A stretch of DNA of 64,000 nucleotides from NCBI RefSeq assembly GCF_015686695.1, contig NZ_JADPMR010000004.1, positions 1,178,001 through 1,242,000 of the forward strand, read 5' to 3'. Made by a program: the position numbers and the translations under genes. Every line of letters starts with the position of its first letter. The first letter of the stretch is position 1. Below the pieces are notes generated by a model, which worked only from the letters and a program-made list of their open reading frames with translations, was not told where the DNA came from and did not search any database. Of this stretch, positions 1 to 8,970 are shown piece after piece. This DNA comes from Vibrio nitrifigilis. GTDB taxonomy: Bacteria > Pseudomonadota > Gammaproteobacteria > Enterobacterales > Vibrionaceae.

Positions 1-47
1 CGTCACAAGCGGTCATTTAACGTAAAAACCAATGGATAAACAATCAA

Positions 48-63
48 AGGCAAACGTTTGCAT
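48..63. promoter_or_regulatory. PurR-like operator (core GCAAACGTTTGC)
   Basis: A perfect 12-bp palindrome sits inside a 16-bp stretch that agrees with the enterobacterial PurR consensus at 14 of 16 positions as I remember it. PurR controls gcv and glyA genes in E. coli. The site lies beyond the XRE gene terminator, so it probably serves a gene to the left of the window; that gene is not visible. Confidence 0.55.
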
Positions 64-66
64 TCA

Positions 67-77
67 TTATAGGAAAC
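67..77 (-). promoter_or_regulatory. Candidate operator copy 1 (GTTTCCTATAA)
   Basis: The minus strand reads GTTTCCTATAA. The same 11-mer occurs on the plus strand at 891-901, on the other side of the XRE-cupin regulator gene. Its presence on both flanks of a regulator gene suggests a binding site; the assignment to that regulator is inference. Confidence 0.35.
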
Positions 78-87
78 CTTAGTAGCA

Positions 88-112
88 TAAAAAAAGCGCC
101 AATAATGGCGCG
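88..112 (-). terminator. Intrinsic terminator of the XRE-cupin gene
   Basis: GCGCCA and TGGCGC arms (96-101 and 106-111) around a 4-nt loop are followed on the minus strand by a run of T. It lies about 35 bp past the stop codon of the regulator. Confidence 0.8.
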
Positions 113-146
113 TTTTTATGCATTGATATAAGAATAGGGAGAATAT

Positions 147-779
147 TTATCGAGTGTTCGCCGTAACCCACAGGATTAAAGCGTCTTCTTCACTTGTCGA
201 AACGAGCATATGCCCCATCGTAGCATCGTAATAAACGCTGTCCCCTGTCATTAATTCTACTGGCTCATAAAATTCAGAATAGAACATCACAGAACCTTCC
301 AAGATCAAAAGAAACTCTTCACCATCATGACGAATCCAGTCACGATATTCGTCAAATGCCCTAGCGCGCACACGACTTTTAAATGGCATCATCTTTTTAT
401 TCGACAACTGTGTGGCGAGTAACTCATGTTCATACGTTTGAGTAGGATGCGGCTTTCCTGAGCCTTTACGCGTAATATCTCTACGGCCTGTTGCAATAAT
501 TTTTTGTGGTGGTTCAAATAGTTGAGGCATATCTATCTGTAACCCAAACGCTAATTTTTGCATCGCTTGGAAAGTTGGAGAAATCTGTTCATTTTCAATT
601 TTACTTAGTGTAGAACGAGCGAGTCCAGTTCGTTGACTAGCCTCTTCTAAGGTTAAGCCCAGTTCTCCACGAATGGTTTTGATCCGCTCCCCTAAACGTA
701 ATGGCTCAATATTTGGTGCTTCACTTGCTTCTCTGGCTAGTGTCATTGAGGGGTATTCATCAAAAATATTATCGGACAT
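147..779 (-). CDS. XRE-family regulator with C-terminal cupin domain
   Basis: A 210-residue transcription factor. Residues about 28-84 form a lambda-repressor-like helix-turn-helix (GERIKTIRGELGLTLEEASQ, then TGLARSTLSKIENEQISPT). Residues about 120-205 form a cupin barrel that usually binds a small ligand. The order HTH then cupin is that of PuuR-type regulators. The gene is transcribed away from gcvH and ends in an intrinsic terminator. Position beside glycine-cleavage genes suggests it controls them or a neighbouring amino-acid function; that is inference. The GTTTCCTATAA motif on both flanks is a candidate operator. Confidence 0.85.
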   Translation of the reverse strand: MSDNIFDEYPSMTLAREASEAPNIEPLRLGERIKTIRGELGLTLEEASQRTGLARSTLSKIENEQISPTFQAMQKLAFGLQIDMPQLFEPPQKIIATGRRDITRKGSGKPHPTQTYEHELLATQLSNKKMMPFKSRVRARAFDEYRDWIRHDGEEFLLILEGSVMFYSEFYEPVELMTGDSVYYDATMGHMLVSTSEEDALILWVTANTR

Positions 780-1712
780 GATTTCTTCAACTTATTGTTA
801 GGCGTATATTTACGAAGCAGTAATACACTTTCATTATTGATGCTCATAGTATGCCTTAATCCTAGCGCATGCTTCACCTTATGAACATAAGTTTCCTATA
901 AGAAACTTTTCTATTGATCATTGTTACCACACCGAGTATGTTATCAACTTATTGGTGAATAATGCACAAAGGTAAGTTCGAATAACTTATCGTGATGCAG
1001 TTACCAAACGCCGAAGCCCCCCGATTATCGGTGAAAACTTCGGCGATAAACTATTTATCAGTGATGTAAAGTGGATAAATAGAGCGAAGGAAGCTAAAAA
1101 AGATTATGGATAATCCGGCTCTGAAAAGTGATATAACACCTCTCACATTTGATTTCAGAGTATGCACTAAATCTTAACGATGGGTGCACCACGACTGTTC
1201 AAATATTCAAATCTGATACATAGCGTTATTCATCTTCAATATCGAGATGTCCACACGCTTGCCTCGTTCTTATTCTCTGCTTCTATCATTGCCATAATGA
1301 GGTTAAAAGCCAAAGGCTACGCAAACGATTACTTAATTATTGTGCCTAACTGGCATGGCATAAATCGGTGATCAAAGGCACAAACATGATGGCATATCTG
1401 TTGCAAACTGATTTTATTCAATCAACCGATTTTACGCTGCCATCGGTTTTAACTAGGAAATTTTACGAAGATCACAGGACGTAACCCTGAACTATTTTTC
1501 GATAAAAAAGCACCTATGCTTAGCGTAGATCTTAACAGTCAATAATGCTGTTCATGCCCATTAAGCAAACAGTAAAACAATAGTTTTCAACCGGTAAGTG
1601 GTCGAGCAAAGTGCAACAACAGAACATCACAACATGGTCATTTGGGCGCTTTGGCCTAGCGGCTCACTTTACTTAACCCTATTTATCGATACGTTATTTT
1701 GGAGATTTAGCA
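780..1712. other. Long intergenic region between XRE gene and gcvH
   Basis: About 930 bp without a convincing gene. It holds the candidate operator at 891-906, and an 8-bp perfect hairpin CGCCGAAG/CTTCGGCG (1009-1016 with 1038-1045) that lacks a T-run. A 63-codon open frame at 1180-1371 has no clear ribosome-binding site or recognisable family. I looked for the conserved core of the glycine riboswitch and did not find it. Confidence 0.6.
891..906. promoter_or_regulatory. Candidate operator copy 2 (GTTTC-N6-GAAAC)
   Basis: The sequence GTTTCCTATAAGAAAC is an inverted repeat with 5-bp arms and a 6-bp centre, 112 bp upstream of the XRE-cupin start. Its first 11 bases recur inverted at 67-77. 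Confidence 0.4.
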
Positions 1713-2102
1713 ATGGACAAAACACTGAAGTTCACAGACAGCCATGAATGGGTTCGCGATAACGGTGACGGTACTGCCACCATCGGTATCTCTGAGCATG
1801 CCCAAGAAATGCTTGGTGATGTGGTCTTTGTTGAACTACCTGAAGTAGATAGCGACATTGATGCAGGCGATGCATTCTCTTTGGTCGAATCTGTGAAAGC
1901 AGCGTCCGATATCTATGCGCCTGTTTCTGGCACTATTGTTGAAGTAAACCAGGATCTAGAAGATAGCCCGGAATTGGTTAACTCAGAACCTTACGATGGT
2001 GGTTGGATTGCAACAATCAAAATGTCTGATGCGAGTGAACTTGAACAGTTACAAAGCGCAGATGAATATGAAACATCTTTAGAAGAAGATGACGAGGACT
2101 AA
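1713..2102 (+). CDS. gcvH: Glycine cleavage system H protein
   Basis: A 129-residue lipoyl carrier that shuttles the aminomethyl group between the P, T and L proteins of glycine cleavage in the cytosol. The lipoyl-accepting lysine is K62 in the motif VESVKAASD, and the flanking E59 and S60 also match the family. The length is normal. A ribosome-binding GGAG lies 9 bases ahead of the ATG. The last dozen residues are very acidic (EEDDED). gcvP follows after 150 bp, and a strong hairpin between them may set the H to P ratio. gcvT is not in this window. Confidence 0.97.
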   Translation: MDKTLKFTDSHEWVRDNGDGTATIGISEHAQEMLGDVVFVELPEVDSDIDAGDAFSLVESVKAASDIYAPVSGTIVEVNQDLEDSPELVNSEPYDGGWIATIKMSDASELEQLQSADEYETSLEEDDED

Positions 2103-2113
2103 TTCCTCATTTG

Positions 2114-2152
2114 CTGTGCGTGCCAATAGAAAACTTCCGCACGCACAGTTTA
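2114..2152 (+). terminator. Hairpin after gcvH, possible partial terminator
   Basis: CTGTGCGTGC (2114-2123) and GCACGCACAG (2139-2148) pair perfectly over 10 bp with a 15-nt loop, followed by only a weak T stretch. It could end part of the gcvH transcripts or protect their 3' end before gcvP. Confidence 0.45.
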
Positions 2153-2253
2153 AACGAACCACCTATTGGACATAAAGTATCTTCGTTGCATGCTTTATTA
2201 AGTCACTATTTTCAATGCTCCTAACAGTGGGAGGTTGAGAAGGTAAAGGAAAC

Positions 2254-5118
2254 ATGACTGATTTACTTCAAAGCCTAAACCCTGCGAATGATTTTGTGAC
2301 TCGCCATAATGGCCCACGTCGCGATGATCATCGCTCTATGCTCAATACTATTAACGCTGAATCATTAACTGCACTCATTGATGAGACAGTACCGGCATCC
2401 ATTCGTCTTCCTTCTGCGCTCGCTTTACCTACCGCGCAAAGTGAATACGCAATGATGAACAGTCTAAAAGAATTTGCTCAGCAAAATGCACTGAAACGCT
2501 CATTCATCGGCCAAGGTTATTACAACACCCACACGCCAAATGTCATTTTGCGTAATATATTTGAAAATCCGGGCTGGTACACCGCTTACACGCCATACCA
2601 ACCAGAAATTTCTCAAGGTCGCCTAGAATCTTTGCTTAATTTTCAGCAAATGATCATTGACCTAACCGGTATGGAAATTGCGAACGCATCATTACTTGAT
2701 GAAGCGACTGCCGCTGCAGAAGCGATGGCATTGTGTAAACGCGCAGGCAAGAGCAAAAGTAATCAGTTCTTTGTTGCGGACAATGTTCACCCGCAAACCA
2801 TTGAAGTCGTCAAAACCCGCGCTGAATTCCTCGGATTCGACGTTATTGTTGCATCACTCGATCAAATAAAGACCCACGAATTTTTTGGTGCGCTACTTCA
2901 ATACCCAACTACAACGGGTAACATTATTGATCTTACCGATGTGATCACAGCAATTCACGATCAAAAAGCCTTAGCCACAGTTGCAACTGACTTACTTGCT
3001 TCTACCTTGCTAAAACCAGCAGGTGAAATGGGTGCTGATGTGGTTATCGGATCAGCGCAGCGCTTTGGTGTACCGATGGGTTTTGGTGGACCACATGCTG
3101 CATTTATGGCAACCAAGGATAAACACAAACGTACGATGCCAGGTCGTGTGATTGGTGTCTCTATCGATGCCAAGGGTAACCAAGCACTGCGAATGGCGAT
3201 GCAAACTCGCGAACAGCATATTCGCCGTGAAAAAGCCACATCGAATATTTGTACGGCGCAAGCACTACTTGCCAACATGGCTGCATTCTACGCGATTTAT
3301 CACGGCCCTAAAGGGCTGGAAACCATTGCTCGTCGAACTCATCACCTGACTGCGATATTAGCCGCTGGACTAAAAAAAGCGGGCTTCAAACTAGCCCATG
3401 AAACGTTCTTTGATACCATCACAGTAGTAACAAAGAATAATACCGCGGGTTTGTATGCGGTGGCTCAATCATTAGATATCAACTTACGTAAATTCAACGA
3501 TCGCCTCGGTATCAGTTTTGATGAAACCACAACGCTTGAAGATGTTCATACCCTACTGACTGCATTCGGTGTGACCGAATCGGCCTACGATCTGTCAGCA
3601 GAGATTTCGGGGGATGAATATGCATCAATTCCAGAGGCATGCCGCCGTACCACTCAATACCTGACTCATACCGTGTTTAACACTTATCACAGTGAAACAC
3701 AGATGATGCGCTATTTGAAAAAATTAGAGAATAAAGACTTTTCTCTAACGCATGGCATGATCCCGCTAGGAAGCTGCACCATGAAACTCAATGCAGCTGC
3801 TGAGATGATTCCCGTCTCTTGGCCTGAATTTGGCTCTCTACACCCATTTGCGCCCAGTGAACAGACAGCAGGTTACCACGCATTAGCTGACGATTTAGTC
3901 GCCAAACTCTGTGCAATTACAGGCTATGATGCATTCTCATTGCAACCGAACTCTGGAGCCTCTGGTGAATATGCTGGACTCATAGCAATTCAACGTTATC
4001 ACGAGAGTCGCGGTGACAAGAATCGCAATGTCTGTCTTATCCCTAGCTCCGCTCACGGGACTAACCCCGCATCGGCTTCCATGCTTTCGATGAAAGTCGT
4101 GGTCGTTAAATGCGACCACAATGGCAATATCGACCTCGACGATCTCGCGCAAAAAATCGAGAAACATCATGATAATCTGTCATGCATTATGATTACTTAT
4201 CCATCAACGCACGGTGTGTATGAGGAACAAGTGCGTGAAGTGTGCGATATGGTTCACGCAGCAGGTGGGCAAGTTTATCTGGATGGTGCCAACATGAACG
4301 CTCAAGTTGGCTTAACATCACCAGGCTTTATTGGTTCAGATGTATCACATCTAAACTTGCACAAAACCTTCTGTATTCCTCACGGCGGCGGCGGTCCTGG
4401 TATGGGGCCTATCGGTGTGAAAGCGCACTTAGCTGATTTCTTGCCAGGTCATATTGAAAATGGTGTGAAAGGGAAAGAATACGCAGTGTCTGCTGCAGAT
4501 ATGGGGAGCGCCTCTATTTTACCTATCTCGTGGGCTTATATTGCGATGATGGGGGGCGAAGGACTGACTGAAGCGACAGAAGTTGCGATTCTAAACGCTA
4601 ACTATGTGATGGAACGCTTGCGTCCGCATTACTCCGTTCTTTACCGAGGCAAAAATGGTCGCGTAGCACACGAGTGTATTATCGATATTCGCCCAATTAA
4701 AGACGCGTCAGGAATTAGCGAAGAAGACATCGCTAAGCGCTTGATGGATTATGGCTTCCATGCCCCAACGATGTCATTCCCAGTTGCTGGCACACTGATG
4801 ATAGAGCCGACCGAATCTGAGGATTTAGCTGAGTTGGATCGCTTCTGTGATGCGATGATCGCCATTCGTGAAGAGATCAAACAGGTAGAATTAGGTAATT
4901 GGACATTAGAAGATAACCCACTCGTCAATGCTCCACACACTCAAGTGGATCTTGTGGCTGAAGAATGGACACACCCATATTCAAAACAGGTGGCTTGCTA
5001 CCCTTCTAAACAAACCCAAGAGATGAAGTTCTGGCCAACAGTGAATCGTGTTGACAACGTATACGGTGACCGCAATCTCATCTGCTCTTGCCCAAGTATT
5101 GATACTTACCAAGATTAA
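2254..5118 (+). CDS. gcvP: Glycine dehydrogenase (decarboxylating), P protein
   Basis: A 954-residue PLP enzyme that decarboxylates glycine and passes the aminomethyl group to lipoyl-GcvH. The single chain holds both halves that are separate subunits in some bacteria. PLP binds K704 in LHKTFCIPHGGGGPG, and the glycine-rich loop follows directly. The N-terminal region DFVTRHNGPR and the motif GSCTMKLNAAAEM are typical of the family. Length agrees with E. coli GcvP (957). The start is backed by AGGTAAAGGA just upstream. It is followed by a clear terminator, so this is the end of the gcvH-gcvP unit. Confidence 0.98.
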   Translation: MTDLLQSLNPANDFVTRHNGPRRDDHRSMLNTINAESLTALIDETVPASIRLPSALALPTAQSEYAMMNSLKEFAQQNALKRSFIGQGYYNTHTPNVILRNIFENPGWYTAYTPYQPEISQGRLESLLNFQQMIIDLTGMEIANASLLDEATAAAEAMALCKRAGKSKSNQFFVADNVHPQTIEVVKTRAEFLGFDVIVASLDQIKTHEFFGALLQYPTTTGNIIDLTDVITAIHDQKALATVATDLLASTLLKPAGEMGADVVIGSAQRFGVPMGFGGPHAAFMATKDKHKRTMPGRVIGVSIDAKGNQALRMAMQTREQHIRREKATSNICTAQALLANMAAFYAIYHGPKGLETIARRTHHLTAILAAGLKKAGFKLAHETFFDTITVVTKNNTAGLYAVAQSLDINLRKFNDRLGISFDETTTLEDVHTLLTAFGVTESAYDLSAEISGDEYASIPEACRRTTQYLTHTVFNTYHSETQMMRYLKKLENKDFSLTHGMIPLGSCTMKLNAAAEMIPVSWPEFGSLHPFAPSEQTAGYHALADDLVAKLCAITGYDAFSLQPNSGASGEYAGLIAIQRYHESRGDKNRNVCLIPSSAHGTNPASASMLSMKVVVVKCDHNGNIDLDDLAQKIEKHHDNLSCIMITYPSTHGVYEEQVREVCDMVHAAGGQVYLDGANMNAQVGLTSPGFIGSDVSHLNLHKTFCIPHGGGGPGMGPIGVKAHLADFLPGHIENGVKGKEYAVSAADMGSASILPISWAYIAMMGGEGLTEATEVAILNANYVMERLRPHYSVLYRGKNGRVAHECIIDIRPIKDASGISEEDIAKRLMDYGFHAPTMSFPVAGTLMIEPTESEDLAELDRFCDAMIAIREEIKQVELGNWTLEDNPLVNAPHTQVDLVAEEWTHPYSKQVACYPSKQTQEMKFWPTVNRVDNVYGDRNLICSCPSIDTYQD

Positions 5119-5136
5119 TACGATAATCTAAGCAAA

Positions 5137-5161
5137 AGCGAACCGTTTGGTTCGCTTTTTA
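5137..5161 (+). terminator. Intrinsic terminator of gcvP
   Basis: AGCGAACC and GGTTCGCT pair over 8 bp with a GTTT loop, followed by TTTTATTT. It begins 18 bp after the gcvP stop. Confidence 0.9.
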
Positions 5162-5245
5162 TTTATCTATATAAGCTAAATGTAGTGAAGAGCATGCCAT
5201 AATTTGTAAGATTGATGTTTAGCTAACTCATGATAGGTAACAACA

Positions 5246-5925
5246 TTACGATAGGGTTATCTTTGCCAATGATTTAACGTCAATAGCGCTTAGTGTTCTT
5301 TTATAAGCAACAATTTCTATGTCATGAAGTTGAATGTCACCGTACGATTTTTGGTGCAACTTAGATAAAGCATCATGACTTTCATCGGCGAGGTGTAATT
5401 TAGAGGCAAAGACAGCAAGACTAGCATGACAGGTATTTCTCAACTGACTTACCGATGTTTCAGGCCCAGAGGTAACTAGCCCATTTTCACGTAATCGGGT
5501 GAAAAATTCTAATCTTAACTTTTCAATATCAAAATTAGGTATACCACCAAGAATCAAACCACTTGCTACACCAATAATACCTGATAACGAGACTGTCATT
5601 GATTCAGCATCACGTAATACGTTCTCTAACTCATGGGCAGTTTTATCAACTCATCAGAAGAACCAATATTATCTCTATATGCTTCTAAAGAGCGAAAGGT
5701 GATATGAACATTGTTCTCATGATAGTAGGCATGCTGCTGACCAAGTACCGTTTTTAGTTGTTCGAGATCGCGCCATACTTCTAACGGTAATGTAGGGCGA
5801 AAGACAGCGCTTACACCCCACCGATCTTCTCCTTCGATAGGTAAAGGATCGACTTTGATTTGATTGTCTCTAATCAATTCAATATTCGATCGATAAATAT
5901 TGTCGTACCGTTCATATAATTTCAT
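5246..5925 (-). pseudogene. 2H phosphoesterase (LigT-like), frameshifted
   Basis: Two adjacent minus-strand frames make one protein of about 226 residues. The upstream part (5626-5925) carries the first HxT motif in NNVHITFRSLE. The downstream part carries the second, HxS, in TCHASLAVF. Two such motifs define the 2H phosphoesterase superfamily, which hydrolyses cyclic or 2'-5' phosphodiesters. Near 5635 the first frame runs into LPMS and a stop. The other frame is already open upstream of its first ATG and reads KTAHELENVLRDAESM straight into the second half. A one-base change at the run TTGATAAAACTG explains this. It is either a true pseudogene or a sequencing error. No other intact gene lies beside it. 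Confidence 0.75.
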
Positions 5926-5969
5926 TACTAACTATGCTCACTATAAAATCATAATTACTTCAATCGGTT

Positions 5970-6077
5970 ATATACCTCAATCACGTTAAAGGGAATGACC
6001 ATTCCTGCGGTGATTGAACTTGACCTAAGCTCGTTGATGAAGCTCTGAATCCTGCATCTTTAGGTCATTTGGGTATA
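5970..6077. repeat. Vibrio-type intergenic repeat, copy a
   Basis: The left end TATACCTCAATCACG and the right end TAGGTCATTTGGGTATA are imperfect inverted copies of a terminus shared with other spacers in this window (see 17256, 19500, 50404, 53812). It occupies most of the gap between the 2H-phosphoesterase remnant and the LysR gene; the rest of that gap (6078-6333) is A+T-rich with no gene seen. Confidence 0.55.
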
Positions 6078-6333
6078 GCAGCTTTTAAAATCGCTTTAAA
6101 TCATTATTGGTTAAGTATTTGGCGCAACACGACATACTGCAATACATCAATATGAAAACAGCGATAACAAGCAACGCTTGAATACAAAATCTAACACAGT
6201 CCTTCTTAACCGGTAACTAAATAAATATAACTTATTAATTTAATGGCATTATTTAAGGTTGGATAACATGATAAACAGATTTTTTCGTCATGAATTACCC
6301 AATCATCCATTTAATTACATAAGAGCTAATACT

Positions 6334-7263
6334 ATGTCCCCATCTTCCACCAATATGAACCTTCGTCAGATAGAAGTCTTTCGCGCAATCATGGTTACAG
6401 GAACAATCAGCGGAGCATCGCGGCTACTCATGGTCTCTCAACCAGCAATCAGCCGAATGCTCTCCTATACAGAACAACGCACAGGGTTAACTCTATTTGA
6501 AAGAGTACGGGGGCGTTTATGCCCGACGCCTGAAGCCCGGCGTTTATTTCAAGATGTCGAACATGTGTATCGTGATGTGCAGCGAATCAATTCCACAGTG
6601 AAAGATTTACGCCAACAACAACAAGGTATTTTACGCTTAGCCAGTAGCCCAAGTTTAGGTCATCAATTACTGCCAGAGGTTATTCACACCTTTCATCAAC
6701 GCTGTCCTGATGTACGGGTCAGCTTTGAGTGCATGAGGCATATTCTTCTGCAAAATCAAGTGATCGATGGTTATGTCGATCTGGCCATTTCGCTATTTCC
6801 TTTTGATCATCCAAACCTTCTCATATCCAAACAGTTTCCAGCCAAATTACTGTTTGTCTGCTCTAGTGAGCATCCATTAACCCAAGCTGATGCTGTTCAT
6901 TTTTCCGACTTAGAAAACGAAGTGTTTGTAGGCTACACACCTGAAACACCTTTCTGTGAATTAACCCAATCCGTATTTGCCGAACGCTCCGTCCACTATT
7001 CTCCCTCTATCGAAGTCAGCTCTCCCCAATATGCGTGCTCAATGGTTAAGTCAGGTCTAGGTATCGCTCTGGTTGATGCCTTTTCTTATGAAGCACACCG
7101 CGACGACAAAATCCAAATACTTCCTTTAGTCACTCCTTATCAATTGCATGCCAATTTATTGCATCTACGTCACTCACCTATTTCACAAACAGCCCAGATA
7201 TTTATCGATATTTTTCAGCAACATTTACGGGAAGAGCAATCCTTAACATCTTGTTATGAATAA
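6334..7263 (+). CDS. LysR-family regulator, NocR-like
   Basis: A LysR activator or repressor of about 309 residues from this start. The helix-turn-helix is in MNLRQIEVFRAIMVTGTISG and the following SQPAISRM stretch; a type-2 periplasmic-binding fold for the inducer follows. The N-terminal text resembles regulators of opine or amino-acid catabolism such as NocR. I chose the ATG at 6334, which has AAGAG upstream. An ATG at 6355 would begin right at the conserved MNLRQ, and ATG 6268 or TTG 6259 give longer forms. It stands just ahead of a TRAP transporter in the same direction and probably controls it. Confidence 0.85.
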   Translation: MSPSSTNMNLRQIEVFRAIMVTGTISGASRLLMVSQPAISRMLSYTEQRTGLTLFERVRGRLCPTPEARRLFQDVEHVYRDVQRINSTVKDLRQQQQGILRLASSPSLGHQLLPEVIHTFHQRCPDVRVSFECMRHILLQNQVIDGYVDLAISLFPFDHPNLLISKQFPAKLLFVCSSEHPLTQADAVHFSDLENEVFVGYTPETPFCELTQSVFAERSVHYSPSIEVSSPQYACSMVKSGLGIALVDAFSYEAHRDDKIQILPLVTPYQLHANLLHLRHSPISQTAQIFIDIFQQHLREEQSLTSCYE

Positions 7264-7375
7264 CGAATAAATTGGTATAGGACAAAAACCCTATTTTTTA
7301 TAAGAATTAATCAAAGGACTTTTTACGGACGGAAAAAATCTGGTTTAACATTCAAAAATCACAATGGAGTGTGTT

Positions 7376-8452
7376 ATGAAATTAAGTCGATGTTTTACTA
7401 AAGGTAAACACCAGGTCTTGTCAGCTTTGCTCTTTTCTACACTGAGCTTAAGCGTTGCTTATCAAGCAAATGCAGCTGAAACATTCAGTTTTGCCACGAA
7501 TACTGCAGTCAGTGGCTTACGTGGAGAAGCGGAAAAAGGGTTTATTGATCGCTTAGAGAAAGTCTCTAATGGCAATATTAAAATTGTACCTTATTGGGGA
7601 GGTTCGCTACTTAAAGGTAACGAAGTACTCGATGGTGTAAAAAATGGTATTGCAGACATAGGCTTTATCAACATTAATTACTACCCTACCCGTCTACTGT
7701 TGAATAGTGCATTTCAGTTATTTCCAGAAGGTCCGGTGAGCTTTGATGGGAAAATGCAGCTTTACAAAGAAATTTATCAAAAGATACCGCAATTAAATCA
7801 AGAATTTGCTGCTCAAGGACAAAAAATCATCTACACCTATGCATACCTTCCTTATGCCTTTATCTCCAGAGATACGCTCAACTCCACAGACGATTTAAAA
7901 GACAAACGAATTCGCGCTTCGAGCCGATGGTTATTGAACATTATCAAAGATATGCAAGCAACTCCTGTCTCTATCCCTTGGAGTGATACTTACCAAGCCC
8001 TTGATAGCGGTACCATTGATGGTGTCGTGACAAACTACGATAGCATGCACCGGATTGGTATGGATCAAATCGCACCGAACATACTCACCACTCAGAAGTT
8101 ATGGGCTGCTGTTCCTGTGTTACTCACCATGAATTTGGATAAGTGGAATAGCCTCTCGCCAGAGATGCAAGGCTACTTTAATCAAGCACAGCAGCAGGCC
8201 TCTATCGACTTTGGGCATTACTATGAAAATCTATTCAACAACATTGTCAAACTAGAAAAGAAAGCGGGCTATCACGTAAAAGCAGCCACTGCCGAAGAAA
8301 TTCAACAGTTTGTTGAATTACCCGCCATTAAAGAAAATAAACAACTTTGGTTAGAGCAAGCCCAACAGAAACACGCTAAAGCGCCAGCAGCCATGTTAGA
8401 TAAGATGGAAGAAGTTATCGATAACGCATTAGCACAGGATAAGCAATCATGA
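7376..8452 (+). CDS. dctP: TRAP transporter solute-binding protein (DctP)
   Basis: A periplasmic receptor of 358 residues that captures a carboxylate-type ligand for a sodium-driven TRAP carrier. A signal peptide of about 34 residues ends in ANAAETF. The DctP fold shows in GEAEKGFIDRLEKVSNGNIK and in LKDKRIRASSRW, which supplies the arginine that usually binds the substrate carboxylate. I prefer the ATG at 7376, with GGAG 6 bases ahead, over the one at 7364. Its TGA overlaps the ATG of dctQ. The ligand cannot be told from sequence. Confidence 0.9.
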   Translation: MKLSRCFTKGKHQVLSALLFSTLSLSVAYQANAAETFSFATNTAVSGLRGEAEKGFIDRLEKVSNGNIKIVPYWGGSLLKGNEVLDGVKNGIADIGFININYYPTRLLLNSAFQLFPEGPVSFDGKMQLYKEIYQKIPQLNQEFAAQGQKIIYTYAYLPYAFISRDTLNSTDDLKDKRIRASSRWLLNIIKDMQATPVSIPWSDTYQALDSGTIDGVVTNYDSMHRIGMDQIAPNILTTQKLWAAVPVLLTMNLDKWNSLSPEMQGYFNQAQQQASIDFGHYYENLFNNIVKLEKKAGYHVKAATAEEIQQFVELPAIKENKQLWLEQAQQKHAKAPAAMLDKMEEVIDNALAQDKQS

Positions 8453-8964
8453 GCCCTTATTCTCATCAACCGCTTTGGCTGACAAAGGTCAATCAAGCAC
8501 TTTCGGAACTGTGTGGATGGTTACTCATATTTATGATGCTGTTCATGTGTATTGATTTAATTACTCGGGGCTTATCCAAGCCCCTATACGGTGTATCAGA
8601 GTTAGCAATGTTTACTATGATCTCGATTACCTATCTTGGTTTATCTCACAGTGAAGAAACTCACTCACATATCAATGTCGATTTTTTACTTGAGAAACTC
8701 CCCACCTACTGGCAGTGCTTACTCAATATATTTATCTCGTCAATTTCGGTTGTTACCATTGGGTTTATTACATGGGCACTGTGGAACAATGCCTTAGCTG
8801 CTTTTGAAAGTAAGCAAGCAATTGCTGGGCCTCAGCCGATTTTGCTCTACCCTGTGAAATTTATCATGACATTTGCCTTAGCCTTATATTTTGTGCAGGC
8901 GGCAATCAATGGCTATTCTCACCTACTCAATTTTCACCATCAACGTAATTCACAGGGAGTTTAA
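8449..8964 (+). CDS. dctQ: TRAP transporter small permease (DctQ)
   Basis: A 171-residue inner-membrane protein with four hydrophobic helices. The family motif appears around FTMISITYLGLSHSEETHSHINVDFL, which is the usual DctQ signature region. It forms the membrane complex with the large subunit encoded 6 bp downstream. The start overlaps the end of dctP by four bases (ATGA), which points to translational coupling. Confidence 0.9.
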   Translation: MSPYSHQPLWLTKVNQALSELCGWLLIFMMLFMCIDLITRGLSKPLYGVSELAMFTMISITYLGLSHSEETHSHINVDFLLEKLPTYWQCLLNIFISSISVVTIGFITWALWNNALAAFESKQAIAGPQPILLYPVKFIMTFALALYFVQAAINGYSHLLNFHHQRNSQGV

Positions 8965-8970
8965 CTACCT

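Noticed and set aside
1180..1371. 63-codon open frame in the long gap before gcvH
   Set aside because: No good ribosome-binding site, no recognisable family and no neighbour context; likely chance.
780..1712. Glycine riboswitch upstream of gcvH
   Set aside because: The conserved tandem aptamer core was looked for on both strands and not seen; the hairpin at 1009-1045 alone is not enough.
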